64,000 bases of DNA. Source: Embleya scabrispora (lineage in GTDB: Bacteria > Actinomycetota > Actinomycetes > Streptomycetales > Streptomycetaceae). Of this stretch, positions 26,070-34,824 are shown one piece after another (the stretch's first letter is position 1; every line of letters begins with the position of its first letter). Location of the stretch: the NCBI RefSeq assembly GCF_002024165.1, contig NZ_MWQN01000001.1, positions 5,394,001 to 5,458,000 on the forward strand, written 5' to 3'. The notes under the pieces are model-generated. The model had not been told where the DNA came from, ran no database searches, and saw only the letters and a program-made list of their open reading frames with translations. The position numbers were made by a program, and so were the translations under genes.

Positions 26070-28445
26070 TCAGGCCAGGGACAGTGCGGCCAGCGCCGCG
26101 TTGACGATCGAACCCGGCAGCAGGTCGTGCAGCTCGTACAGGTCCTCGATCCGGCCGGTCTGGCCGAACTGGTCCACGCCCAGCGGTACACACGGCACGC
26201 CGAGCGCCGAGCCGAGCCAGGCCAGGGTGTGCGAGGACGAGTCGTGCACGGTGACCACCGGCGCGCGGTACGGGAACGCGGTACGCAGCGCGCCCGGCGC
26301 GGACGGAGTGGTCGCGGTGCGCACCCCCTGGCGCAGCGTGCGCTGCCAGGCGGCGTAGAGCCGGTCCGCCGAGGTGATGTCCACGACGTGCGCGGCGATG
26401 CCCTCGTCGCGCAGCTCGTGGGCGGCGGTCAGCACCTCGGGCAACACCGCGCCGGACGCGGCCAGGTACACGCTCGGCGCGCCCGGCAGGTCGGGCGCCT
26501 CCAGGAGCCGGTAGCCGCCCGCGAGCACCTGTCGGCGCAACACCGCGTCGCCGAGCCGGGTCCGGGCGGCCTCGAACGGCGCCTGGTCGATCGGGCGGGT
26601 GGTGAGCCGGAAGTAGTAGGCGCCGTTGTCCGGTTCGACCCCGTGGTCCGGGCCGCCCGCGATCCGCCCCACCGCGTCGCACAGCAGCCAGTCGAGGGCG
26701 GAGCCGTAGGCGGGCTCGATCAGCGTGGTGCCGGGCAGCTCCAGGCCGATCGAGGCGGTGATGGTGGACTGGTGCGCGCCGCCCTCGGGAGCCAGGGTGA
26801 CCCCGGAGGGGGTGCCGGCCACGATGAAGCGCGAGCCGGAGTAGACGGCGTGGATGAACGCGTCCAGGCCGCGGCAGACGAACGGGTCGTAGACCGTACC
26901 GATCGGGATCAGCGGCTGGCCGGACAGGTCGCCCGCCAGGCCGAGTTGTTCGAGCAGCAGGAACAGGTTCATCTCGGAGATGCCCAGTTCGATGTGCTGC
27001 CCGCCGGGGCCCTCGATCCACTTCAGCGCGCCGTCGCCGGACCAGGCCCGGCGCTCGGTGGGGGAGAACACGCCGGTGCGGTTGATGAAGCCGGCCAGGT
27101 TGGTCGAGGTGGCCACGTCCGGGGCGGTGGTGACCAGGTACGGCGCGAGCGCCGGGTCGCGGGAGAGGTCGACCAGGACCCGGCCGAAGGTCTCCTGGGT
27201 GGAGACCGGCTTGCCCATGCGCTGATTCGTCGAGGAGGCGACCGGCACGCCCAGCGGGCCCGGCCGGGGCGGGCGGGCCAGGTGCTCGCGGCGCTGCCCG
27301 GCCAGGATGCCCTCGGGTGTGGCGGCGTCGAAGCGGTCCCACTCGGTGCGCTCGCTCAGACCGAACTCCGCGCGCAGCGCCGCGACCTGATCGGTGGTCA
27401 GCAGCGCGGAGTGGTTGCGCGGGTTGCCCGCGAGCGGCAGGCCCCAGCCCTTGACCGTGTAGGCGAAGACCACGCTGGGCCGGTCGGTGACCGCGTCGCA
27501 GCGCCGGTAGGCGTCGAGCAGGGCGGCGATGTCGTGCCCGCCGAGATCGGTGACCAGCGTGTGCAACTCGGCGTCGGGCACGTCGGCGACGGTGGCCGCG
27601 ACGTCGGCCGGCGCGCCGTCCAAAAAGTGCGCGCGCACGTCCGCGTCGGCGAGGCCGAACAGCGCCTGGTACTGCTCGTTGGGCATCGCGTCGAGCCAGG
27701 CCCGCAGCGCCGCGCCGCCCGGCCGGTCGAACGCGGCCTGGAGCCGGCGTCCGTACTTGACCTCCACCACATGCCAGCCGGCCGCCTCGAACTGGCCGCG
27801 CCACTGGTCGATCCGGACCCCGGGGACCACGCGGTCGAGTGACTGCCGGTTGAAGTCGACCAGCCACATCACGTTGCCCAGGCCCTGGGTGGCCGGGTCG
27901 GCGATGGCCTCCCAGATGTTGCCCTCGTCCAATTCGGCGTCGCCGAGCAGTGCGACGAAGCGGGAGGCGGGACGCGCGCCGAAGTGCGCGTCGACGTAGC
28001 GGCGGGCCGCCGCGCCGAACAGCGGCGCCGCCGCGCCCAGGCCGACCGAGCCGGTGGAGAAGTCCACCCATTCGCGGTCCGGGTCCTTGGTCCGGGAGGG
28101 GTACGACTGGAGGCCGCCCTTGGCGCGCAGCGTGGTCAGGTAGGACCGGTCCAGGTTGCCCAGGAGGTATTGGATCGCGTGGAAGACCGGCGAGGCGTGC
28201 GGCTTGACGCTGATCCGGTCCGGGCCGTCGAGGTGGGCGAACCACAGCGCGGTCATCGCCGAGACCAGCGACGCGGAGGACGCCTGGTGGCCGCCGACCT
28301 TGATGCCGTCGGCGTTCGGCCGGTCGTGGTTGGCCGAGTCGACGATGCGCGTCGCGAGCCACAGGACGCGGCGCTGGACGGCTTCGAGGACGGACAGGTC
28401 GATGCCGAGAGCGGACGCGGCGTGGTCCGTGTCGCTGCGGTGCAT
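26070..28445 (-). CDS. AceE/transketolase-like thiamine diphosphate enzyme
   Basis: A 791-residue homodimeric-type ThDP enzyme related to pyruvate dehydrogenase E1 and transketolase. The N-terminal half has the cofactor motif GDAELDEGNIWEA...NVMWLVDFNRQS. The middle resembles a pyrimidine-binding domain (APDVATSTN...HIELGISEMNLFLLLEQLGL), and the C-terminal domain is of transketolase type. The ATG at 28445 follows GAGGTGACC. No E2 or E3 subunit gene is adjacent, so it may be a stand-alone decarboxylase or ketol transferase. Similar genes in streptomycetes are usually named transketolase-like or pyruvate dehydrogenase E1. Substrate is not resolved. Confidence 0.85.
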   Translation of the reverse strand: MHRSDTDHAASALGIDLSVLEAVQRRVLWLATRIVDSANHDRPNADGIKVGGHQASSASLVSAMTALWFAHLDGPDRISVKPHASPVFHAIQYLLGNLDRSYLTTLRAKGGLQSYPSRTKDPDREWVDFSTGSVGLGAAAPLFGAAARRYVDAHFGARPASRFVALLGDAELDEGNIWEAIADPATQGLGNVMWLVDFNRQSLDRVVPGVRIDQWRGQFEAAGWHVVEVKYGRRLQAAFDRPGGAALRAWLDAMPNEQYQALFGLADADVRAHFLDGAPADVAATVADVPDAELHTLVTDLGGHDIAALLDAYRRCDAVTDRPSVVFAYTVKGWGLPLAGNPRNHSALLTTDQVAALRAEFGLSERTEWDRFDAATPEGILAGQRREHLARPPRPGPLGVPVASSTNQRMGKPVSTQETFGRVLVDLSRDPALAPYLVTTAPDVATSTNLAGFINRTGVFSPTERRAWSGDGALKWIEGPGGQHIELGISEMNLFLLLEQLGLAGDLSGQPLIPIGTVYDPFVCRGLDAFIHAVYSGSRFIVAGTPSGVTLAPEGGAHQSTITASIGLELPGTTLIEPAYGSALDWLLCDAVGRIAGGPDHGVEPDNGAYYFRLTTRPIDQAPFEAARTRLGDAVLRRQVLAGGYRLLEAPDLPGAPSVYLAASGAVLPEVLTAAHELRDEGIAAHVVDITSADRLYAAWQRTLRQGVRTATTPSAPGALRTAFPYRAPVVTVHDSSSHTLAWLGSALGVPCVPLGVDQFGQTGRIEDLYELHDLLPGSIVNAALAALSLA

Positions 28446-28603
28446 GGTCACCTCAAGATGGGTCGGGGTGGCCGAAGCATACGGCGATCGTCTCACCATG
28501 CGATACGCGCGCCGGGGGGCGGCGGGCGGGCGCGGCCGGGTCCCGGCCGCCCGGGACCGGGGGCGGGCGGCCGGCGTGGCCTGCGGGCGGCCTCCGACAG
28601 GGC

Positions 28604-29032
28604 CTACGCGAAGCGCTCCCGCAGTGCCGCCAGGCCCGCTCCGTACGTGCCCTCGGCGAAGACCGCGTCCACCGTCTCGACCACGTCCGGCTCGCCCTCG
28701 TAGGTCGCCGACCAGACCACCTCGCTGCCGTCCGGGTGCGGGTGCACGGCCAGCGTGCCGACGTAGTCCGTCACCGCCAGTGGCACCTGGATCAGCCGGT
28801 AGCTCATCCGGTGCGCGGCGTCGTCGTGGCTGAGCAGTTCCTCGCGCGAGAGCACCTCGCCGTCGATCGCGAACGCCCGCACCGCGCCCGGGGTGTTGGC
28901 GTCGCCGCCGCCTTCGATCGTGCTCGGCGGCACCACCGGGTGCCAGTCGCCCAGGGCACCGAAGTCGCCGATCACCGCCCAGACCCGGTCGGGTGTGGCG
29001 GCGATCACAGCGGAACGGGAAAACTCGTGCAT
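28604..29032 (-). CDS. SRPBCC (START/Bet v1-like) family protein
   Basis: A 142-residue polyketide-cyclase/dehydrase-like protein. It starts MHEFSRSAVIAATPDRVWAVIGDFGALGDWHP, the usual SRPBCC N-terminus, and has the long C-terminal helix that closes the hydrophobic cavity. Such proteins bind small hydrophobic ligands. No partner gene suggests a ligand. Confidence 0.88.
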   Translation of the reverse strand: MHEFSRSAVIAATPDRVWAVIGDFGALGDWHPVVPPSTIEGGGDANTPGAVRAFAIDGEVLSREELLSHDDAAHRMSYRLIQVPLAVTDYVGTLAVHPHPDGSEVVWSATYEGEPDVVETVDAVFAEGTYGAGLAALRERFA

Positions 29033-29291
29033 GAACGAACTCCTGTCGGTTCGAAATTACGCGCGTGGAGGTGCGACGATGCAATTCGGCGCGCGTCGGA
29101 CGTGGTTTCGGCCACGATTCGATCCGGGTCCGTGGCGGGTCCGCAATACCACCGGGTGGTTGGTCTCGACCGAATAAATCACCCGCCCGATGTGGCCTGT
29201 CTCCTGGACGCGGAAACCACTTGGCGCCTAGAACCGTTGCAGGGCCGGACGGGTCACCGAACGGACGAGGCCGGAAAGGGGCGGCGGGGAC

Positions 29292-30251
29292 GTGTTGTAC
29301 GGACTTGTGCTGACGGCTTTCGCGGCGGCCATCCTGGTGACCGCCCCGCGCGTACTGCGCCGGGCCGAACGCAGCGGCTTCAGCCCCCGGCACGTGCAGC
29401 GTGCCTGGCGGGCCGCCGCGGGCGGGGTGCTCGCCTCGTTCGCGCTCGCCGTCCCCGTCTACACCCCCGACCTGTGGCAGGCGCCGATGCGCGCGGCCGG
29501 ATTCGACCCCGGGATCGGCATGCCGCACGTGCCGCTGCCCGCGCAGATCACCGTCGCGGTCCTCGCCCTGCTGCTCGTGGCGTTCGGCTGGCACCGGGGC
29601 GCGGGCGCGATGCGCGACTATCGGCGCGCGCTGCGGGTGCAGCTGGACCGGCTGGAGAACTCCGCGCCGCTGCTCGACGAGGAGGACGGCGGCCGGCCGC
29701 GCCTGGTGATCGTCGAGGACGAGGCGCCGCGCCTGGTGCTGCTGCCGTCCCGGCCGCCGCGCGTGGAGGCCACCACCCGGGCGTTGGACCTGCTGCGCCC
29801 GGAGGAGCTGAACGCGGTCCTGACCCACATGGCCGGGCACCTGCGCCGGCGCGACGCGCAATGGATGGTCTGCGCCGACACGTTGGCCGACGCGTACTCG
29901 GGGGTGCGCTTCTTCGCCGACTGGGCCGACCACGCGGCCGAACTGTCGGAGAAGGCCGCCGACGCCGACGTGCGCGGCTCCATCGCGCGGGCCAATCTGC
30001 GCCGGGCCATCGTCAAGCTGTCCGGGCCGGGCCAGGCGGGCGGGCCGTTCTGCCCGTGCTTCGCGTGGCCGCAGCAGCGCCAGGAGGAGCTGATCGTGCA
30101 CCGGACGCACGCCGCGGCACACCCCGAGGTGGCCGTCGCGGGGGTCCGGGTGGGCGCTCCGGTCGCGTCGGCGGGGTTGCGGGTGCTCACGGCGGCGGCG
30201 CTGCTCGTACCGTCGGTGATCGTGTTGTCGCCGCACTTCCTGTACATCTGA
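29292..30251 (+). CDS. M56-like membrane protein with a degenerate zinc-protease motif (HMAGH)
   Basis: A 319-residue protein with four likely membrane segments (residues about 1-18, 38-60, 85-108 and 295-315) laid out like BlaR1/HtpX-type M56 peptidases. In active members the motif is HExxH. Here residues 179-183 read HMAGH in the context LNAVLTHMAGHLRRRD, so both histidines remain but the catalytic glutamate is methionine. It is probably not a working protease. No BlaI-type repressor gene is adjacent. Start is GTG with AAGGGG about 10 bases upstream. Confidence 0.8.
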   Translation: MLYGLVLTAFAAAILVTAPRVLRRAERSGFSPRHVQRAWRAAAGGVLASFALAVPVYTPDLWQAPMRAAGFDPGIGMPHVPLPAQITVAVLALLLVAFGWHRGAGAMRDYRRALRVQLDRLENSAPLLDEEDGGRPRLVIVEDEAPRLVLLPSRPPRVEATTRALDLLRPEELNAVLTHMAGHLRRRDAQWMVCADTLADAYSGVRFFADWADHAAELSEKAADADVRGSIARANLRRAIVKLSGPGQAGGPFCPCFAWPQQRQEELIVHRTHAAAHPEVAVAGVRVGAPVASAGLRVLTAAALLVPSVIVLSPHFLYI

Positions 30252-30305
30252 GGCCGCCGGGGCGGGCGGGACGGGGTCCGGAGCGCTGCGCGTAATCTGC
30301 CGAGC

Positions 30306-31118
30306 ATGATCGACGGCGAAGTGTGGTTGCGTTCCGAAGGCGCCGAGGCGCGGATTCTGCCGGACGCCGGGTGCCGGCTCGGCTCGCTGCGGGCGCACGG
30401 GCTCGAACTGCTCCGGACGCGGGGGGAGCGGCCCGAGGAATGGGGCAGCTATCCGATGGTGCCGTGGGTGGGCCGGATGGGCGGGGCCCGGTTCGAATTC
30501 GCCGGTGCGGTCCACGAGTTCCCCGCCGACGCGCCTCCGCACGCGCTGCACGGGCTCGGATATCGGGCGGCGTGGAAGCAGGTGGCCGGGGACGCCGGGT
30601 CGGCGGCCTTCGAGCTGGCGCTGACCGATCCGTGGCCGTTCGCGGGACGGGTCGAGCAGACCTTCACGATCCGGCCCGACGGGCTGACCACGGTGCTGCG
30701 GGTCGAGTCCGACGCGGAGGCCTTTCCGGCCCAGGCGGGCTGGCATCCGTGGTTTCGGCGGCGGTTGGCGATCGGCGAGCCGCTGGAATTGTCCTTCGAA
30801 CCCGCCTGGCAGGAGGAGCGCGGCCCGGATTACCTGCCCACCGGACGGCGGATACCGGTCGTCCCGGGGCCCCGGGACGACTGCTACGGAACCCCCGGCG
30901 GCCTGGACGCGACGCTGCTCTGGCCGGGCGCGCTGCGGTTGCGGATGACGTCGGACTGCGATTACACGGTGGTGTACGACATGCCCGCGGACCACGTGTG
31001 CGTGGAGCCGGAGACCGGCCCGCCCAACGGGCTGACCGCGCCCACCACGCACCTGGTGCGCCCGGGGGAGCCGCTGATCGCCACGACGACCTGGACGTGG
31101 GCTTCCGTCGGGGTATGA
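30306..31118 (+). CDS. Aldose 1-epimerase / galactose mutarotase-like protein
   Basis: A 270-residue beta-sandwich protein. Likely active-site elements are visible: HALHGLGYR (histidine), AGWHPWFRR (histidine) and CVEPETGPPNG with the catalytic glutamate. Aldose epimerases interconvert alpha and beta sugar anomers; the exact sugar is unknown. The ATG at 30306 is 54 bases after the M56-like gene, so the two could be co-transcribed. Confidence 0.88.
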   Translation: MIDGEVWLRSEGAEARILPDAGCRLGSLRAHGLELLRTRGERPEEWGSYPMVPWVGRMGGARFEFAGAVHEFPADAPPHALHGLGYRAAWKQVAGDAGSAAFELALTDPWPFAGRVEQTFTIRPDGLTTVLRVESDAEAFPAQAGWHPWFRRRLAIGEPLELSFEPAWQEERGPDYLPTGRRIPVVPGPRDDCYGTPGGLDATLLWPGALRLRMTSDCDYTVVYDMPADHVCVEPETGPPNGLTAPTTHLVRPGEPLIATTTWTWASVGV

Positions 31119-31273
31119 GCGGGCGCCGGCGGGCGTCCCGTGTCAACGGGGCGTCAACATGGGTCCATCGATGATCAAGGGCGCGGTAGGGGCGGGGTTG
31201 CCCGGTATGCGGTGGTCGTAGCGTCGGATTCAGGGCTCGCGCATGGTGGCGGGGCCGGACTTCGGAGGCTGTC

Positions 31274-31688
31274 GTGTCGGACGTGTTGATCACCGACGAG
31301 GAACCCGCTGCTACGACCCCCGCTCGGCGCGTGGTGATCGTGCCGGTGCGGGCAGAGGCCGGGGCGCGGGTGGTGCGGTTGTGCCGAGACCCCCTGGGCC
31401 CGGGTCCTGGTGGCGTTCACCTCGGTGGCGCGGCTGCGGGCGGTGTTGGGCGTCGAGCAGGAGTGGATCCGACTCGGCGCCGGCGCGGCCCGCTCGCTCG
31501 CGGACGAGATCGGCGTCGAGCGCATGCTGGTCGATCCGGGCCTTTCGGCACCACCGGTGGACCGGCCTCGGGACGAGGCGGGGCGCGAGGCCGACGGCGG
31601 CGAGCCGGCCGCGGCCGACGCGGGCGCCGCCGAAACCGGACCCGGGGCGGGTGCGGTGGTGGTCGTCGTGTTTTCCGTGTCTGCCTGA
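31274..31688 (+). pseudogene. SAV_915-family protein gene split by a +1 frameshift
   Basis: The first frame reads MSDVLITDEEPAATTPARRVVIVPVRAE... and the second (from about 31395) reads WARVLVAFTSVARLRAVLGVEQEW..., together matching a small streptomycete family (SAV_915/SseB-like) of about 130 residues. The frames meet at a run of five C (31390-31394). Removing one C joins them as RLCRDPWARVLVAFTS. Neither half alone looks complete. Start is GTG with GGAGG upstream. The cause may be a real mutation, programmed slippage or a sequencing error. The gene stops 37 bases before the decarboxylase gene. Confidence 0.72.
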
Positions 31689-31725
31689 TTCTTCGTCACC
31701 CATGTACGCGCACCAGGGAGTTGCC

Positions 31726-33045
31726 ATGTCCATATCGCTTGCCGAGCCGGTTCTCGACGCGGGCCTGTGGCCTCGTTCGACGCGGCCGCGAGGGGCGGAT
31801 CTCGTGGTCGGCGGGTTGCCCGCGGCCGAACTCGCCGAGCGGTTCGGGACGCCGCTGTACCTGCTGGACGAACGGCACGTGCGGGACACCTGCCGGGCCT
31901 ATCGCCGCGCGCTGCCCGGTGTCGAGATCGCCTACGCGGCCAAGGCGTTCCTGTGCCGCGGCCTGGTCGCCTGGCTGCGCGAGGAGGGCTTCGGGCTCGA
32001 CGTCTGCTCGGCCGGGGAGTTGGAACTCGCCGCCCTCGCCGGGATGCCCGGGGAGCGGGTCATCCTGCACGGCAACGCCAAGTCCGGCGACGAACTGCGC
32101 GCGGCGCTGCGTCTGGGCGTGGGGCGGATCGTGCTGGACAACCCGGCCGAGATCGCCCGGCTGGCCGCGTTGGTGGCGCCCCGGCAGCGGCAGCGGGTGA
32201 TGGTGCGCGTGGTGCCCGGGATCGAGGCCGGCGCACACCACGCGATCCGCACCGGCGGCGAGGACCAGAAGTTCGGCCTGTCCATCGCCCGGGGCGACGC
32301 CGAGGACGCGGTGCTGCGGGCGGTGGCCCAACCGCACCTCGAACTCACCGGCCTGCACTGCCACCTGGGTTCGCAGATCGGCTCGGTACGACCCTGGCTG
32401 GCGGCCGTCGGCACGCTCGTCGCGTTCCTGGCCGGGCTGCGCGACCGGCACGGGATCGTACTGCCCGAGCTGAATCTGGGCGGTGGCCACGCAATCGCCT
32501 ACCGGAGCGGTGAACACGCGCTGGACATCGAGTCGTTCGCGATCGACGTGCGCCGCCGGCTGGCCCGGCAGTGCGCGCTGTACGAACTGCCCGTGCCGCG
32601 CCTGATCGTCGAGCCGGGCCGGGCGATCACCGGGCCGGCCGGGGTGGCGCTGTACCGCGTGCTGGTGGTCAAGCGCACCGCGCACCGGGTGTTCGTCGCG
32701 GTGGACGGCGGCATGGCGGACAATCCCCGGCCGGCCCTGTACGGCGCGCGCACCACCGTGCGCCTGGTCGGCCGGGCCGGCGCGCCCGGCACCCGGCAGG
32801 TCACCGTGGTGGGCCGCTACTGCGAGTCGGGTGACGTGTTGGCCGCCGATGTCGAACTGCCCGAGGACGTGCGCCCCGGCGACCTGCTCGCGATGCCGGC
32901 CGCCGGGGCGTACCAGCAGTCGATGGCCTCGACCTACAACCTGGTCGGCCGCCCGCCGGTGGTGGCCGTGCGCGACGGCCGGGCCCGCGTGCTGCTGCGC
33001 CGCGAGGGCATCGCCGACCTGCTCGCCCGCGACGTCGCCGAGTAG
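31726..33045 (+). CDS. lysA: Diaminopimelate decarboxylase-like PLP enzyme
   Basis: A 439-residue fold-type III PLP enzyme that removes a carboxyl group from meso-diaminopimelate to give lysine. The PLP lysine is in AYAAKAFLCRGL. GLHCHLGSQIG and the phosphate-binding GGGHAIAY and EPGRAI motifs are present, with CESGDVLA and a C-terminal YQQSMASTYN. The ATG at 31726 follows AGGGAG. Streptomycetes often have more than one lysA-like gene and this one sits away from threonine/lysine operons, so a paralogous role (another amino-acid decarboxylase) is possible. Confidence 0.88.
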   Translation: MSISLAEPVLDAGLWPRSTRPRGADLVVGGLPAAELAERFGTPLYLLDERHVRDTCRAYRRALPGVEIAYAAKAFLCRGLVAWLREEGFGLDVCSAGELELAALAGMPGERVILHGNAKSGDELRAALRLGVGRIVLDNPAEIARLAALVAPRQRQRVMVRVVPGIEAGAHHAIRTGGEDQKFGLSIARGDAEDAVLRAVAQPHLELTGLHCHLGSQIGSVRPWLAAVGTLVAFLAGLRDRHGIVLPELNLGGGHAIAYRSGEHALDIESFAIDVRRRLARQCALYELPVPRLIVEPGRAITGPAGVALYRVLVVKRTAHRVFVAVDGGMADNPRPALYGARTTVRLVGRAGAPGTRQVTVVGRYCESGDVLAADVELPEDVRPGDLLAMPAAGAYQQSMASTYNLVGRPPVVAVRDGRARVLLRREGIADLLARDVAE

Positions 33046-33139
33046 CCCGGTCCGCTCGTCACCACCCGCCCGACTCGGGTGATGGGCCGACGGACGGGTC
33101 CCGGTCATGAGGTCCGTCCGCACCGGGCCGGCCGTCGCG

Positions 33140-33841
33140 TCAGAGCCGGACCATCGGCAGCTCCGACTCGCGGTCGCCGTTCGGGCCCGCCTCGACGCGG
33201 TACGCCCGCGCCTTCGGGAGTTCGGTCACGAACCGGTACGGCTCGCCGTCGACGAGGTGGATCGCCGCACCGTCGTCCAGCGCGTAGCCGGGCGCGAGGG
33301 TGCCCGCCGCCACGGCCGCGTGGTAGGCCGGGCGGCGGCCGGGTTCGCCGTCGTAGTGCGGACACACGCTGCCCCGGGCCCAGCCGAGCCCGTCGGCGAG
33401 CGGGCGCAGCCGGGGTCCGTAGGAGTCGGTGATCCCGCCCTCGAACCAGCACAGCGCGCCCGCGCTCAGTCCGCACACCACCAGGTCGCGCCGGGCGGCG
33501 CGGGCGGAGAGCGCGGCGTCGAGGCCGTGCAGGCGCCACAGCGCGAGCAGGTTGAGGGTGGAGCCGCCGCCGACGTAGATCACGTCCGACTCGGCCAGTA
33601 TGTCGACGAGTTCGGTGTCGGTGCGCTTGAACAGGCTCAGGTGGTCGACCGCACAGTCCCAGGAGGCGAACGCGTCGCGAAACCGCTCGACGTAGCTGTC
33701 GGCGTCGCCGGAAGCGGTCGGTACGAAGCACACGTTGGGGCGGGGGCGGCCGGTCAGGTCCAGGACGTAGCGGTCGAGCGCCGTCGCCCCGTCGTTCATC
33801 GAGAATCCGCCGCCGCCCATGGCCACCAGGTGTGTCGTCAT
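33140..33841 (-). CDS. Peptidase S51 family protein (dipeptidase E-like)
   Basis: A 233-residue serine peptidase relative. The nucleophile elbow GLSAGALCWF contains the catalytic serine, YVGGGSTLNLL is the typical preceding glycine-rich loop, and a histidine occurs in the C-terminal half (CPHYDGEPGR). Family members cut Asp-X dipeptides or, in related branches, cyanophycin. Convergent with lysA. Confidence 0.88.
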   Translation of the reverse strand: MTTHLVAMGGGGFSMNDGATALDRYVLDLTGRPRPNVCFVPTASGDADSYVERFRDAFASWDCAVDHLSLFKRTDTELVDILAESDVIYVGGGSTLNLLALWRLHGLDAALSARAARRDLVVCGLSAGALCWFEGGITDSYGPRLRPLADGLGWARGSVCPHYDGEPGRRPAYHAAVAAGTLAPGYALDDGAAIHLVDGEPYRFVTELPKARAYRVEAGPNGDRESELPMVRL

Positions 33842-33916
33842 CGGCTCATCCTGCCGGGTGCGTACCGCCCGCGACGAGGCATTTTCCGCCGGTACGGGCG
33901 CGGGCCGGCGCGCCGA

Positions 33917-34633
33917 TCACCCGGCTCGCAGCCGGGCGGCGTCCGCCTCGGGGAGCCGGCGCACCGCCTCGCGGAACGTCACCCCGGACATCCGGGGCCG
34001 GTGCGCCTCGGTCCACGCGATCACGTAGCCAGGATCCCGCCTCGAGATCTCCCGAAGCACCCAGCCGATCGCCTTCCGGACGAAGAACTCCTTCTCGTCC
34101 AGCATCGAATCCGCGTAGCGGTCGAACCGGACCAGATCGGGTGCGCCGGCCCGGACGCCGGGCAGCAGGGCGAGCAGCGCCGCGCGGCGGACCCAGAAGT
34201 CGGTGTCGGTTGCCCAGGCGTCGGCGGTGCCGAAGTCGGCGGGAGTGCGGCCCATCAGCGGCCCCGCGACCTTCTCCGCGAGCGTGTCCACGTACACCCA
34301 GCCGGCCGCCTCCCGGATGAGCCGCTCGATCAGCGGCAGGTCGGCGCGGGTGAGCACGCGCAGGTGGATCCGCAGCAGTTCGATGGCCGCGAAGCGGCTC
34401 TCGTGCAGCCGCCGGGTCCACAACGCGTCGACCCAGGCGAGCAGTTCGGCCCGGGTCGGCGCGGGCCGGGCGCGCGTCGCGGCGGTCACCGTCTTGCGCA
34501 GCACCGGGACCGTGACGCCGAGGAAGTCGAGACCGCTCTTGAGATACGCCTTCTCGGCCTCGGCGCGCGCCGGTGTGCCGAGGCCGGCGAGGTCGGTGAG
34601 CAGGGCCGTGGTGGCCTCGTCGGGATCGAACAT
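33917..34633 (-). CDS. DNA alkylation repair protein, AlkD-like
   Basis: A 238-residue all-helical HEAT-repeat protein of the AlkC/AlkD type, which removes alkylated purines from DNA. Visible family features are the helical repeat pattern, DFWVRRAALLALL with a lesion-facing tryptophan/arginine, and KEFFVRKAIGWVLREISRRDP. The ATG at 34633 is preferred; an upstream in-frame codon would add nine residues. Function in damage repair is from family knowledge. Confidence 0.88.
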   Translation of the reverse strand: MFDPDEATTALLTDLAGLGTPARAEAEKAYLKSGLDFLGVTVPVLRKTVTAATRARPAPTRAELLAWVDALWTRRLHESRFAAIELLRIHLRVLTRADLPLIERLIREAAGWVYVDTLAEKVAGPLMGRTPADFGTADAWATDTDFWVRRAALLALLPGVRAGAPDLVRFDRYADSMLDEKEFFVRKAIGWVLREISRRDPGYVIAWTEAHRPRMSGVTFREAVRRLPEADAARLRAG

Positions 34634-34824
34634 GGGCCCACCGTAGGTGGCGCGGGTCACGGTCCGCGGATGCGCGGTGGGGCGGTTTCGCTTGACATGA
34701 AGTCGACTTGAAGTTCGAGAATTCTCGCATCGCGACCGGGGGAAGGTGCTCCGGTCCCATCAACGTTGGTCCCGTCACCGCCGGCCCGTCCCGAACGGGC
34801 CGGCACACAACCCAGGAGTGCACG

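Noticed and set aside
26070-31052. Possible giant 1,660-residue fusion on the minus strand
   Set aside because: Only the part to 28445 is the thiamine enzyme. The rest is an antisense shadow of the SRPBCC, M56-like and mutarotase genes.
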